From Nitrospira defluvii (GTDB lineage: Bacteria > Nitrospirota > Nitrospiria > Nitrospirales > Nitrospiraceae): a stretch of DNA of 64,000 nt. Below, in pieces: positions 25,309 through 34,451 of this stretch; position 1 is the stretch's first letter; each line of letters opens with the position of its first letter. Both the position numbers and the translations under genes were made by a program. The notes beneath the pieces were generated by a model that saw only the letters and a list, made by a program, of their open reading frames with translations, was not told the origin of the DNA and searched no databases. The stretch lies in the NCBI GenBank assembly GCA_011525625.1, contig WYAX01000009.1:87761-151760 (forward strand), read 5' to 3'.

Positions 25309-26135
25309 TCAACCGAACCCATGCCCTGCCAGTCGTTCGGCAATGTCAGATCCTCGGGTTGTCTCGCTCGACGGCCTACTACCAGCCGACGCCGGTGTCA
25401 GGGACGGAGCTGGCGCTGATGCGTCGGCTGGACGAACTCCACCTGCGTCATCCGTTTGCTGGCGCCCGCATGCTGCGCGATCTCTTGCGGCAAGAGGGCC
25501 AGGCCATTGGACGGCGACATGTGGCGACCCTGATGCGCCGCATGGGCCTGGAGGCCCTGTATCGCAAGCCGCGCACGAGCCACCGGCATCCGGCCCACCC
25601 CATCTACCCCTATCGCCTCAGGGATCTGACGATCAGTCGCCCCAATCACGTCTGGGCGGCGGATATCACCTACATTCCGATGGCGCAGGGCTTCGTCTAT
25701 CTGTTCGCGGTGCTCGACTGGGCCAGTCGTCGGGTGTTGGCGTGGCGGCTGTCCAACACGCTGACCACCGACTTCTGCCTGGAAGCAGTCCAAGACGCCC
25801 TGGCCCACTATGGCACGCCGGAGATCTTCAATACCGATCAAGGGTGCCAATTCACCAGCCAGGAGTTCACCGGATTACTGAAAGATCACGGCATCCAGAT
25901 CAGCATGGACGGGAAAGGCTGTTGGCGGGACAACGTGTTCGTGGAACGACTGTGGAAAAGCATTAAATACGAGGAAGTGTATCTGCACGCGTACGAGACC
26001 ATCAGCGCCGCCCAGCAGGGGGTAGCACGCTACCTGACGTTCTACAACCAGACCAGGCCGCACCAGGCGCTTGACGGCCAGACGCCTGACCAGGTGTATT
26101 ATGACCATCTGACGACACGGCGGACCGCCGCGTAA
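25305..26135 (+). CDS. IS3-family transposase OrfB (DDE)
   Basis: A 276-residue integrase-core protein with an N-terminal HTH_21-type region (HPFAGARMLRDLLRQEG, VATLMRRMGLEALYRKP) and the DDE catalytic residues in WAADITYIPM, FNTDQGCQFTS and NVFVERLWKSIKYEEV. Full length and without frameshift. Confidence 0.92.
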   Translation: MINRTHALPVVRQCQILGLSRSTAYYQPTPVSGTELALMRRLDELHLRHPFAGARMLRDLLRQEGQAIGRRHVATLMRRMGLEALYRKPRTSHRHPAHPIYPYRLRDLTISRPNHVWAADITYIPMAQGFVYLFAVLDWASRRVLAWRLSNTLTTDFCLEAVQDALAHYGTPEIFNTDQGCQFTSQEFTGLLKDHGIQISMDGKGCWRDNVFVERLWKSIKYEEVYLHAYETISAAQQGVARYLTFYNQTRPHQALDGQTPDQVYYDHLTTRRTAA

Positions 26136-26198
26136 TCAGCAACCCGCCAGGCGCCACTTAAGGAAGGGGTTACACTGTCCAACCAACCGGAGCCACCT

Positions 26199-26203
26199 CT
26201 GAG
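26199..26203 (+). repeat. Target-site duplication, right copy (CTGAG)
   Basis: Right partner of 24913-24917, directly after the IS right end ...GCCACCT. Confidence 0.85.
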
Positions 26204-27826
26204 CGGATCACCGGCACGGAAGTCCACACCGTGCCATTGTCAGAATTGCACGTGGGTGACGTGGTCCTTGTCCGGCCCGGGACCCGCGTCCCGGCAGATG
26301 GCGCCGTCATCGAAGGCGCCGCCGATGTCGATGAGTCGATGATTACGGGCGAGTCGAAGGCCGTCTCGAAAGGACCAGGAGCCACCGTCATCGCGGGAAC
26401 GGTCGCCGGCGGTGGCAGCCTACGGGTCCGCGTGACCGCAGTCGGCGAGGAGAGCGCCCTCTCCGGCATCATGCGGCTGGTTGCCGCCGCCCAAGCGTCG
26501 AGTTCTCGCACGCAAGCCCTGGCTGATCGTGCGGCCGCGATGCTGTTCTATGTGGCGGTCGGCGCCGGCGCAATCACGTTCATCTACTGGTGGTTATTGG
26601 GGGACACACAACACGCCCTGATCCGGACGGCCACCGTCCTCATCATTGCGTGCCCCCACGCCTTGGGGTTGGCGATTCCGCTGGTGATCGCCATTTCTAC
26701 ATCGCTCGGCGCGCGGAATGGGCTGCTTGTGAAGGACAGACTGGCACTTGAACGGGCCCGCCTGTTGGACATGGTGATCTTCGATAAGACCGGCACGCTG
26801 ACTCGCGGTGCGCCTGCTGTCACCGGCATCGCAGCGGCGCCTGGGACGTCGGAGTTCGAATTGCTTGCGGTAGCCGCTGCGGTCGAGGCCAACTCCGAGC
26901 ATCCGCTGGCTCAAGCTATTGTCGAAGAAGCCAGGCGCCGGGGTGCGCGCCAAGTGCAAGCGGCCGGCTTCGAAGCGCTGGCAGGGCGAGGGGCGCGGGC
27001 CATGGTGGACGGCAAAGGCATTGCCGTCGGTGGACCGCGTCTGTTGGCCGAGGCCAAGGCCACGGTGCCTCCAGAGGTGGAGAAGGTGACGAGCGCCTGG
27101 GCCTCAGAAGGAAGGACCGTGCTGTCTGTCATCGCCGAAGGACAACTGCTTGGTGTGCTTGCTGTAGAAGACGAGATCCGGCCCGAGTCCCGTGAAGCCG
27201 TCACCGACCTGCATCAGCTGGGTATTCGAGTCGCGATGATCACGGGAGATGCGAAACCTGTGGCGGAGTCCGTCGCCCGGCGCCTGGGGATTGACGAGAT
27301 CGCAGCCGAGGTGCTGCCCAGTGATAAGGCCGCGGCCGTCAAGCGGTTTCAAGCGGGCGGCAAGCGGGTCGCCATGGTGGGAGACGGCGTGAACGATGCC
27401 CCGGCATTGGCCACCGCCGATGTCGGCATTGCGATCGGCGCGGGCACAGATGTCGCTATCGAATCCGCGGGCATCGTGCTTGTGCATAGCGATCCGCGTG
27501 ACGTGGTCGGAGCCATCGAGCTCTCTCGTGCGACCTATCGAAAGATGATTCAAAATCTTGTGTGGGCGACCGCCTACAACCTGGTGGCGATCCCGGTCGC
27601 CGGAGGCCTGTTCGTCCGCTGGGGATTCGATCTCCCGATGAGCGTGGGCGCCGTCGCGATGAGCGCGTCCACGATCATTGTGGCAGTCAATGCGCAGTTG
27701 CTGCGTCACCTGAAACTGCGGCGTGCGGTCCCTTGATGAACTGCGCGGGGATAATCGGGGCGAACGGCTCAGAACGGCTTGCCAGTGGAGAGGCTGACTG
27801 GTGACGCTCTTCATAGCGGAGGGGAC

Positions 27827-30532
27827 ATGAACTCGCTTGATTGGTATACCCACACGCCGGATGAACTTGAGACGACCTTGCAGTCCAATCTGGACAAAGG
27901 ATTGGCTGAGCGGGAGGCCCAGCAGCGCCTGGCTGAGCACGGCCCGAATGAACTGCCCGAGGCTCCCCCAGTCTCCGCCCTGACTCTCCTCCTCAGACAG
28001 TTTACAAGCATCATTATCTGGGTGCTGATCGGGGCAGCGGTCATCTCCGGGTTGCTGCAGGAATGGGTGGACGCCGCCGCGATCGTCGCCATCGTGCTGC
28101 TGAACGCTCTCCTGGGCTTTGTGCAGGAGTACCGGGCCGAGCGGTCCATTGCGGCGTTGAAAAAGCTCTCAATCACCATGGCGCGCGTGATCCGAGAAGG
28201 GGTCCTCCGGTCAATCCCAGCGCGTGACCTCGTGCCAGGCGATCTCATTCAGGTCGAAGCCGGCGATCGCGTTCCGGCAGACAGCCGCGTGGTCTATGCC
28301 ACGGGTCTACAGACGCAGGAGGCCTCGCTGACCGGCGAATCTACACCAGTTGCCAAATCCATCGATCCGATTCCTCACGCAGACCTCCCGTTGGGTGACC
28401 GCCATAACATGGTTTTTATGGGAACTGTAGCTGTTTCGGGTAAAGGACGGGCGGTGGTGAGCGGAACCGGAGTCCAGACAGAGCTCGGGAAGATTGCCGC
28501 ACTGATTCATCGAGAGGCGCGGGCCGAACAAGAAGAAACCCCGCTGCAACGTCGCTTGGAGCACCTCGGCCACACGTTGCTGTGGCTCTCACTCGGTATC
28601 GTACTCGTGGTGTTTCTGCTCGGAGCCTTCCGTGGTGTGCCGCTCGTGACGATGTTTCTCACCGCCGTGAGCCTGGCCGTGGCGGCCATCCCTGAAGGCC
28701 TGCCTGCCGTGGTGACCGTCACGCTCGCCTCGGGGGTGACGCGGATGGTGCAACGCCATGCCTTGATTCGCCGGCTACCGGCGGTTGAAACCCTCGGCTC
28801 GACTACGGTGATCTGCTCGGATAAGACCGGCACGCTGACCAAGAATGAAATGACCGTCACGATACTCTTTCAAGGTGGTGACGTTTTTACGATCTCGGGC
28901 GAAGGGTATACCCCTGCGGGCGAGATTCGTCGCAAGGAAGAACTCACGAATACCAGTAGGCATCTGGGACTGGCCAGTTTGTTGCGGGCGGGAGTGCTGT
29001 GTAACGGGGCTGAATTGCGCCTGGAAGGATTCGTCTGGCAGGTGCTCGGCGATCCGACCGAAGGGGCGCTTCTGGTGGCGGCAGCCAAAGCTGGCCTTTC
29101 AAAGAGCGATCTCGAACGCGAACATCCGGTATTGGGCGAAGTACCGTTCGATTCGGAACGAAAAAAGATGTGCGTGGTCCGCCAAACCACAACAGGCCCG
29201 GTGGCCTTCGTTAAAGGCGCGCCAGATGTGTTGCTGCGCGATTGTACGCTCTGGATGACAGGCGAGGGACGGATTGAGCCGCTGACGGATGAGATCCGCC
29301 GGCAAATCCTATCCACTAATCAGCAATTCGCCTCGCAGGCGTTACGGGTCCTTGGTGTGGCCATGCGGCCGTTGGATCACGTGCCGGAGTCCTATCAGGC
29401 TACCAGCTTGGAGCGAAAGTTGACATTTTTGGGGTTGGTCGGGATGAAAGACCCGATCAGACCGGAAGCCAAGACGGCGGTGGCGGGCTGTCTAGCGGCC
29501 GGGATTCGGACGGTGATGATCACAGGGGATCACAAGGATACCGCAGTCGCCATTGCGCATGACTTGGGCATCATGAATCCAGGCGCGCAGGCAATTTCCG
29601 GAACAGAGCTGAACCAGTTGTCGGATGAAGAACTGGAGAAGCGCGTCGCGAGCACGGCCGTCTATGCGCGTGTGACGGCAGAGCATAAGCTTCGAGTCGT
29701 CCGCGCGTGGAAGAAGCAAGGCGCAGTGGTGGCGATGACCGGTGATGGAGTCAATGATGCCCCGGCATTGAAGGCTGCGGATATCGGCGTGGCGATGGGG
29801 ATCACCGGGACAGACGTGACTAAGGAAGCCTCTGACATGGTCGTGACCGACGATAACTTTGCCTCGATCGCCGCCGCGGTTGAGGAAGGGCGAGGCATCT
29901 ACGACAATATCCGCAAATCCATTCACTATCTGCTCTCCTGCAACGTCAGCGAGATCCTGCTGATGCTGTTGGCCACGCTTTTCGCGTTGCCCCTTCCTCT
30001 GTTGCCGGTCCAAATCTTATGGATCAACCTGGTGACGGATGGGCTGCCGGCCCTGGCCTTGGCCGTGGACCCGAAAGAGCCGGATCTCATGCGACGCCCC
30101 CCGCGGACGCCGAATGAACAGTTTTTCACAACGCAGCGGTTCCTGCTGTTGTTCAGTCAAGGGTCGTTTCTGGCCCTCATGACTCTGGGAGCCTTTGTCT
30201 ACTGTCTGTACGGCATGGACTTAAATCTCGAACGGGCACGAACTCTCACCTTTACTGTTCTGGTGTTGGCACAACTCTTCCCTGCCTTCAATAATCGGAG
30301 CGACCGCCGATCCATCTTCGAAATCGGGCTGATGACCAACAAGCCGCTGCTTGGCGCAGTCGCTGTTTCCATCATCCTGCAGGCCACGATTGTGCTCTTG
30401 CCGCCCATGCACGACATATTCAATGTGGTCCCCTTGGATCCTGAACACTGGCTTCTCGCAGTCGCAATCGGAATCTTACCGTTGGTCGCAATGGAGCTCT
30501 GGAAGGCATCAAGAAAGAAAGCTGACATATAG
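27827..30532 (+). CDS. P2-type (calcium-type) cation-transporting ATPase
   Basis: A 901-residue P-type ATPase with an N-terminal cation-ATPase domain (WYTHTPDELETTLQSN), the TGES loop (EASLTGESTPVAKS), the membrane-helix motif AAIPEGLPAVVTVTLA of P2 pumps, phosphorylation site CSDKTGTLTKNEMTV, and VAMTGDGVNDAPALKAADIG, followed by a C-terminal helix bundle. This is the Ca/Mn-type family, not a soft-metal P1B pump. Residues PEGL and ILWINLVTDGLPALALAVDP indicate a P2A/P2B-like transporter; the ion is uncertain. The ATG at 27827 follows GGAGGGGAC; a GTG-type extension upstream lacks support. Confidence 0.88.
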   Translation: MNSLDWYTHTPDELETTLQSNLDKGLAEREAQQRLAEHGPNELPEAPPVSALTLLLRQFTSIIIWVLIGAAVISGLLQEWVDAAAIVAIVLLNALLGFVQEYRAERSIAALKKLSITMARVIREGVLRSIPARDLVPGDLIQVEAGDRVPADSRVVYATGLQTQEASLTGESTPVAKSIDPIPHADLPLGDRHNMVFMGTVAVSGKGRAVVSGTGVQTELGKIAALIHREARAEQEETPLQRRLEHLGHTLLWLSLGIVLVVFLLGAFRGVPLVTMFLTAVSLAVAAIPEGLPAVVTVTLASGVTRMVQRHALIRRLPAVETLGSTTVICSDKTGTLTKNEMTVTILFQGGDVFTISGEGYTPAGEIRRKEELTNTSRHLGLASLLRAGVLCNGAELRLEGFVWQVLGDPTEGALLVAAAKAGLSKSDLEREHPVLGEVPFDSERKKMCVVRQTTTGPVAFVKGAPDVLLRDCTLWMTGEGRIEPLTDEIRRQILSTNQQFASQALRVLGVAMRPLDHVPESYQATSLERKLTFLGLVGMKDPIRPEAKTAVAGCLAAGIRTVMITGDHKDTAVAIAHDLGIMNPGAQAISGTELNQLSDEELEKRVASTAVYARVTAEHKLRVVRAWKKQGAVVAMTGDGVNDAPALKAADIGVAMGITGTDVTKEASDMVVTDDNFASIAAAVEEGRGIYDNIRKSIHYLLSCNVSEILLMLLATLFALPLPLLPVQILWINLVTDGLPALALAVDPKEPDLMRRPPRTPNEQFFTTQRFLLLFSQGSFLALMTLGAFVYCLYGMDLNLERARTLTFTVLVLAQLFPAFNNRSDRRSIFEIGLMTNKPLLGAVAVSIILQATIVLLPPMHDIFNVVPLDPEHWLLAVAIGILPLVAMELWKASRKKADI

Positions 30533-30607
30533 AAGCTGGACAGACACTGACGTCACGGCGTTCGCCTTTGTCTAGGACGTAGTCCTGTAGGACGCAAGGA
30601 GGTGTGA

Positions 30608-31672
30608 ATGGAAAAGATGCGCGCTACCGTGTTTCATGGAATCAACGACATCCGTGTGGAAGAGGTGGAACAGCCACATGCTGGAGTCGGCGAGGCGATG
30701 ATCCGCGTCACGTTGACGACGATCTGCGGAACCGACCTCCATATCGTACGGGGGGAATATTCAGTAAAGCCGGGTCTCATCATCGGCCACGAGCCGGTGG
30801 GTGTGATCGAAGAGCTCGGCCCGGGGGTCACCGGGTACGAGATTGGCGACCGCGTGTTGGTTGGCGCGATCACGCCTTGCGGCCAATGCCGCGCCTGCCT
30901 GTCAGGCCAGCTATCGCAGTGCGGCCACGGTCAAGGCTATGAGGCCATCGGTGGGTGGCGATTCGGCAACACCATCAACGGTGGGCAGGCAGAATACCTG
31001 CTGGTGCCATATGCGCAGGCCAATCTCGCGAAGATTCCCGATGAAGTGACCGATGAGCAGGTCGTCCTGCTGGCTGACATCGCCTCGACCGGGTTCAGCG
31101 GAGCGGAGTCGGGCGGGGTGCGGATTGGGGATGCGGTGGCGGTTTTTGCACAAGGACCGATCGGCCTGTGTGCGACTGTGGGAGCAAAGCTCATGGGCGC
31201 CGCGCTCGTAATCGGGATTGACGGCGATGAGACCCGGCTTGCGATGGCGCGACGGATGGGTGCCGATGTGGTCCTGGATTATCGCGAAGTGGACGTTGTG
31301 TCCGAAATCAAGCGACTGACGGGCGGCGGGGTTGATGTGGCGATCGAGGCGCTGGGCACCCAGCAAACGTTTGAGAATGGGCTGCGCTGTTTGCGGCCTG
31401 GCGGTACGCTCTCGAGCCTTGGCGTGTATTCCGGTAAGGTGCAAATGCCCTACGAGGCCTTTGCCGCGGGGCTGGGGGACCAGCGGATTGTCACCACTCT
31501 CTGTCCCGGGGGCAAGGAACGGATGAGACGGCTAATCGAAGTGGTCAAGCGCGGGCGTGTCGATCTCACACCGTTGCTCACACATAGGTTCTCGCTCAAT
31601 GACATCAAAGAAGGCTACCGCATTTTCGGTGAACGGCTGGATGGGGTTTTGAAAGTCGCTATCAGACCATGA
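30608..31672 (+). CDS. Zinc-dependent alcohol dehydrogenase family protein
   Basis: A 354-residue medium-chain dehydrogenase/reductase: catalytic Zn ligands in TICGTDLHIVRGEY and IIGHEPVG, four structural Zn cysteines in CGQCRACLSGQLSQC, and a Rossmann region (VAVFAQGPIGLCATVGAKLMGA, then a conserved Asp in IGIDGDE that favours NAD(H)). It probably oxidises or reduces an alcohol/aldehyde; the substrate is unknown. Ribosome site AAGGAGG. It follows the P2 ATPase but has its own leader of about 75 bases. Confidence 0.88.
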   Translation: MEKMRATVFHGINDIRVEEVEQPHAGVGEAMIRVTLTTICGTDLHIVRGEYSVKPGLIIGHEPVGVIEELGPGVTGYEIGDRVLVGAITPCGQCRACLSGQLSQCGHGQGYEAIGGWRFGNTINGGQAEYLLVPYAQANLAKIPDEVTDEQVVLLADIASTGFSGAESGGVRIGDAVAVFAQGPIGLCATVGAKLMGAALVIGIDGDETRLAMARRMGADVVLDYREVDVVSEIKRLTGGGVDVAIEALGTQQTFENGLRCLRPGGTLSSLGVYSGKVQMPYEAFAAGLGDQRIVTTLCPGGKERMRRLIEVVKRGRVDLTPLLTHRFSLNDIKEGYRIFGERLDGVLKVAIRP

Positions 31673-32176
31673 ACAAGTTATCAGCCCCTAAACGGACACG
31701 AGGTCTACTGCGACGCACTTGCCCCATTTCACTCTCTTCTGTCCCCTTTGAAGTGTTCACCAGATGTTCACCAGGAGGCCAGAACTAGTCGGTTTGGGCG
31801 GGAAGAGATCGGATCGCGCGAAACAGGGAACCGCATTGGGTGCCGCGATTCTCTTGAGGAATGTGGTGTTTTGCGGGCGAAGGGGAGAAACGAGAGGCGG
31901 TTTATGAGTCCGCTGCTCTATCCACTTTGTAAGTGAAAGCCGAGAAGCTCAAGAAATGAAATGCGTGTCAGGTAGCGTCCAAGGCTCAATGTAACGCTCC
32001 CCATATCCCCGAGGAGCCAGCCACCGAGAGAGGCTCGTCTTTGTCGTTTACAGCCGGTCGGTCTTGGACAACCGTTTGGACAACCACTTTCTCGAAAGAC
32101 CTCGAAAAGCCTCAAAAACGACCTATCGCGGATCGTCTGATCTGGAGCGGAACTTTTGAAGATTTTGAAGGGGTTG
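31673..32176. other. Intergenic region with short repeats
   Basis: No gene found. It holds tandem-like short repeats (GTTCACCAG twice near 31755-31770; TTGGACAACC twice near 32065-32082), with a variant GGATAACC/GGACAACC near 32280-32300 on the other side of the tRNA scrap. These could be recombinase arm sites or degraded IS ends. Short ORFs here look non-coding. Confidence 0.4.
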
Positions 32177-32222
32177 TGGTGCCGAGGGACAGAATCGAAC
32201 TGTCGACACCAGCCTTTTCAGG
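32177..32222 (-). other. 3' fragment of a tRNA-Leu gene, candidate att site
   Basis: Read on the minus strand, this encodes CTGAAAAGGCTGGTG then a T-arm with stem GACAG/CTGTC and loop TTCGATT, followed by CCTCGGCACCA, which is the 3' acceptor strand and CCA of a tRNA-Leu. The 5' half is absent: the neighbouring sequence cannot pair as acceptor or D-arm. Such 3' fragments are left at the distal end of islands that integrate into tRNA genes. Confidence 0.75.
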
Positions 32223-32378
32223 ACATGCTCTTTTTCTATAGCGAGCTGAAATTGTTGGTGATTTGTCTTTGCGAAGTATTTGGATAACCAAACGGACAAC
32301 CGATCACTTCAGACTATCTGAGGGGCCACAGCGTACTCCGACTCGACAAGAGTATAGAGGGGATGAGTATTTTCTGAG

Positions 32379-32925
32379 TTGGACGGTCAACCCCGAGGAC
32401 AGATCATCGATGGCCTCTCCATCCGGCACCGTCCCGCTGATGTGGACGATCGCGCGATTCCTGGTCACTGGGAAGGGGACTTGATTGCAGATTCCAAGAA
32501 TACGCACATCGCCACCTTGGTGGAGCAACAGTCGCGCTTCACGATGTTGGTGAAAGTGCCGGGGAAAGACACGACGAGCGTGGTCACGGCGTTGAGTCAG
32601 CATGTGTGCACACTGCCCTCGGCATTACGTCGATCGTTGACCTGGGATCGCGGGATGGAATTGGCCCAGCACAAACGATTGACGGTCGATACAGAGGTGC
32701 GGGTCTACTTTTGCGACCCCCAAAGCCCCTGGCAACGTGGCACCAATGAAAACACAAACCGTTTGCTGTGTCAGTACCTCCCGAAAGGCACCGACCTCTC
32801 ACGCTATTCCCAGGCCAACTTGAATACGATTGCGTTGCGCTTGAATCAACGCCCGAGGAAAACTTTGGGGTTTCAGACCCCAGCGGCTATATTGGAGGCA
32901 GCCGTTGCAACCACCGCTGAACCCA
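32379..32925 (+). pseudogene. IS30-family transposase remnant
   Basis: The C-terminal half of an IS30 transposase in one frame: PGHWEGDLIADS, SLTWDRGMELAQH and PWQRGTNENTNRLLCQYLP carry the DDE residues, followed by LNQRPRKTLGF. The N-terminal DNA-binding half is missing, and the frame then runs on into sequence antisense to the DUF2934 gene, so the original end is also lost. It is inactive. Confidence 0.85.
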
Positions 32926-33002
32926 CGATTTACAGCCTCACCGATCCTCCTCATCGACAAGATCCGAGCCTGTGCACCCCATGCGTGAGCATCCACGCCC
33001 GC

Positions 33003-33281
33003 TCACTCGGGGGTTTGGGCATTCAACCTTGTCTCGGTGACGATGGCTTCCGCCTCGAACCAATCTTCCAGGTCATGTCCGTGACGGCCTCCGCGTTCCT
33101 GCCAGAGCTCGTAAGCCTTGACCGCGATGCGTTCGCGCCGGTCTTCCGGCCACACCATGAATTTCTGAGCAGACTCGCTACTTGCCGGAGACGGTACGCC
33201 TTTTCCGGCCGATCTCGCTCCGGTCGGCGGCGGGACCACTCGCGCACCGACTATCTCCTTCGATTTCGACGACGGTACCAT
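33003..33281 (-). CDS. DUF2934 small protein
   Basis: A 92-residue protein with a Ser/Lys/Pro-rich N-terminus and a C-terminal DUF2934 domain (RIAVKAYELWQERGGRHG, DLEDWFEAEAI). The ATG at 33281 follows AAGGAGGTGAG, which decides the start against a longer frame. Paralogue of the gene at 15790. Confidence 0.75.
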   Translation of the reverse strand: MVPSSKSKEIVGARVVPPPTGARSAGKGVPSPASSESAQKFMVWPEDRRERIAVKAYELWQERGGRHGHDLEDWFEAEAIVTETRLNAQTPE

Positions 33282-33585
33282 AGGGCTCACCTCCTTCTTG
33301 GTCCCATCACAGGGACAGACGTCCTCTCGCCAGGAAACCGCCTCCGGTTTCCCTTGTTTCACGTGTCGGCGTGGCAAGGGGAGGAGCTCCTGCAGGAACG
33401 CGATGCCTCATCCTCGCGGCTCGCCCCTCATCAACAACATCCCCTGCAGCTCTCCTCACAGACCTCCCACGCAGTGAGCGGCACGAAGGCTCGGCAGGTC
33501 ACCGAACGCCGCAGGAACGCGCACGGGTGAACAGCTCTCTCTTCGAGAACGCGCAGACGCGGTGTGTACGAGCCTCCAAGCGCTA

Positions 33586-34023
33586 TCAGCGGCTGGCATG
33601 TACGGTCCGGAGGCAAGGCGCCACCGATTTCTGTCGCCGCATCAGGATCACCGGGTCCACACGCACTCCGCACAGAATACACCGCCATTCGTTGAAGTCG
33701 TCGTACTCCTCCCACACCATCAGGCCGCCGCAACAGGCGCATTGAGTATCCTGTCGTGATCGCGCTGGGGCTGGCGGAAGGACCGGAGCATCCTCCAGCT
33801 GGGGTGCGCAACAGTTCTCCTCGGCGGGGACCATAATTGTATATCGACCGGTCCCCGCCACGGTCAGCTTCAGGATGCCGTCCCGACTCAAGCGGTCCAC
33901 TTCAAGGAAAATCTGGTTCCAGGTCAATTCAGGGCAGAATGCTACCACGTCGTCCAGCCCGCAGCCTGGATGCTGAGTGATGACCGCGACGATCTGATCG
34001 GCTGGCGTGGTGCTCCGTGCCAT
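33586..34023 (-). CDS. Hypothetical protein with N-terminal winged-helix-like and C-terminal zinc-ribbon regions
   Basis: A 145-residue protein. Residues 1-65 look like a winged helix (ADQIVAVITQHPGCGLDDVV, IFLEVDRLSRDGILKLTVAG, GRYTIM). A Pro-rich linker with a CC pair leads to a likely zinc ribbon (CACCGGLMVWEE ... WRCILCGVRVDP). No named family recognised; a DNA-binding regulator is a reasonable guess. Strong ribosome site GAAAGGAGGG. Isolated gene in the debris zone. Confidence 0.6.
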   Translation of the reverse strand: MARSTTPADQIVAVITQHPGCGLDDVVAFCPELTWNQIFLEVDRLSRDGILKLTVAGTGRYTIMVPAEENCCAPQLEDAPVLPPAPARSRQDTQCACCGGLMVWEEYDDFNEWRCILCGVRVDPVILMRRQKSVAPCLRTVHASR

Positions 34024-34451
34024 AGCATCCCTCCTTTCAACCGCCTACGAACGATCGAGCGTGCTCCCACCGATGAGCAGATTTGATGCCACCTGTGAGA
34101 GACGCGCCCTTCGCCGCCCTATTGGCATAGATAGTGAGCGATCCCCGACGCGTATCAAGATCATGTGTAGGACCTCATGCCCTGTGACACGTTCTGAGAA
34201 AATGGAGACACGAGCCCACGCGCCGCTGTTGCAAAACGCGGCACAGAGACATCAGACATTCGGAGCGCGGCTCGTTCGATTCCGGGATTCACATTGGGCT
34301 GCGTCAGACAGGTTGTACTTTGACCTAGGCCGCCGTTCCGCCTCTGGTCTTGGTTGGGGCGATGACGGGCGGCGTCATGTCATCGTCACACGGAATAGGT
34401 TGGCAGACTGATGGTGGCGATGGGATGGACTGTCTAAAAGCTTGGACGGTC
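34024..34451. other. Intergenic region
   Basis: Holds the ribosome site of the minus-strand gene (34025-34040) and nothing else that I can support as a gene. The next recognisable sequence is the malate dehydrogenase pseudogene. Confidence 0.4.

Larger units (their letters stand above)
24918..26198 (+). mobile_element. IS3-family insertion sequence (1281 bp)
   Basis: The element carries overlapping orfA and orfB of IS3 type. Its imperfect terminal inverted repeats share GGCTCCGG and GGACAGTGT (left from 24918; right end read on the minus strand from 26198), and inner similarity continues with AAGTGG and GCCTGGC. It is flanked by 5-bp CTGAG duplications, so the insertion is recent enough for both ends to be intact. 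All parts needed for transposition look complete. Confidence 0.92.
24407..27736 (+). pseudogene. copB: CopB-type (CPH) P1B-3 ATPase gene, interrupted by an IS3-family element
   Basis: Two halves of one ATPase flank an IS. The 5' part (to 24917) encodes a His-rich start and four membrane helices ending LLPDTAE; the 3' part (26204-27736) resumes RITGTEVHTV and contains the TGE loop, the Cys-Pro-His motif (IIACPHALGLAIP) of P1B-3 pumps, DKTGTLT, SEHPLAQAI and GDGVNDAPALATAD. Removing the IS plus one CTGAG copy restores an uninterrupted frame. A second lesion is likely at the start: the best start (ATG 24407, GGAG upstream) is one base out of frame with the rest, while the ATG at 24450 lacks a ribosome site. 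The pump would export Cu(I)/Cu(II)/Ag(I) but is probably dead. This gene is unrelated to the PcoB-type gene upstream despite the shared symbol. Confidence 0.9.

Noticed and set aside
32041..32241. Plus-strand ORF containing RDRIELSTPAFSG
   Set aside because: This is a well-known spurious translation of the tRNA-Leu 3' end.
32925..33530. C-terminal extension of the IS30-like frame
   Set aside because: Beyond about 32925 the frame is antisense to the DUF2934 gene and its ribosome site, with no transposase similarity.
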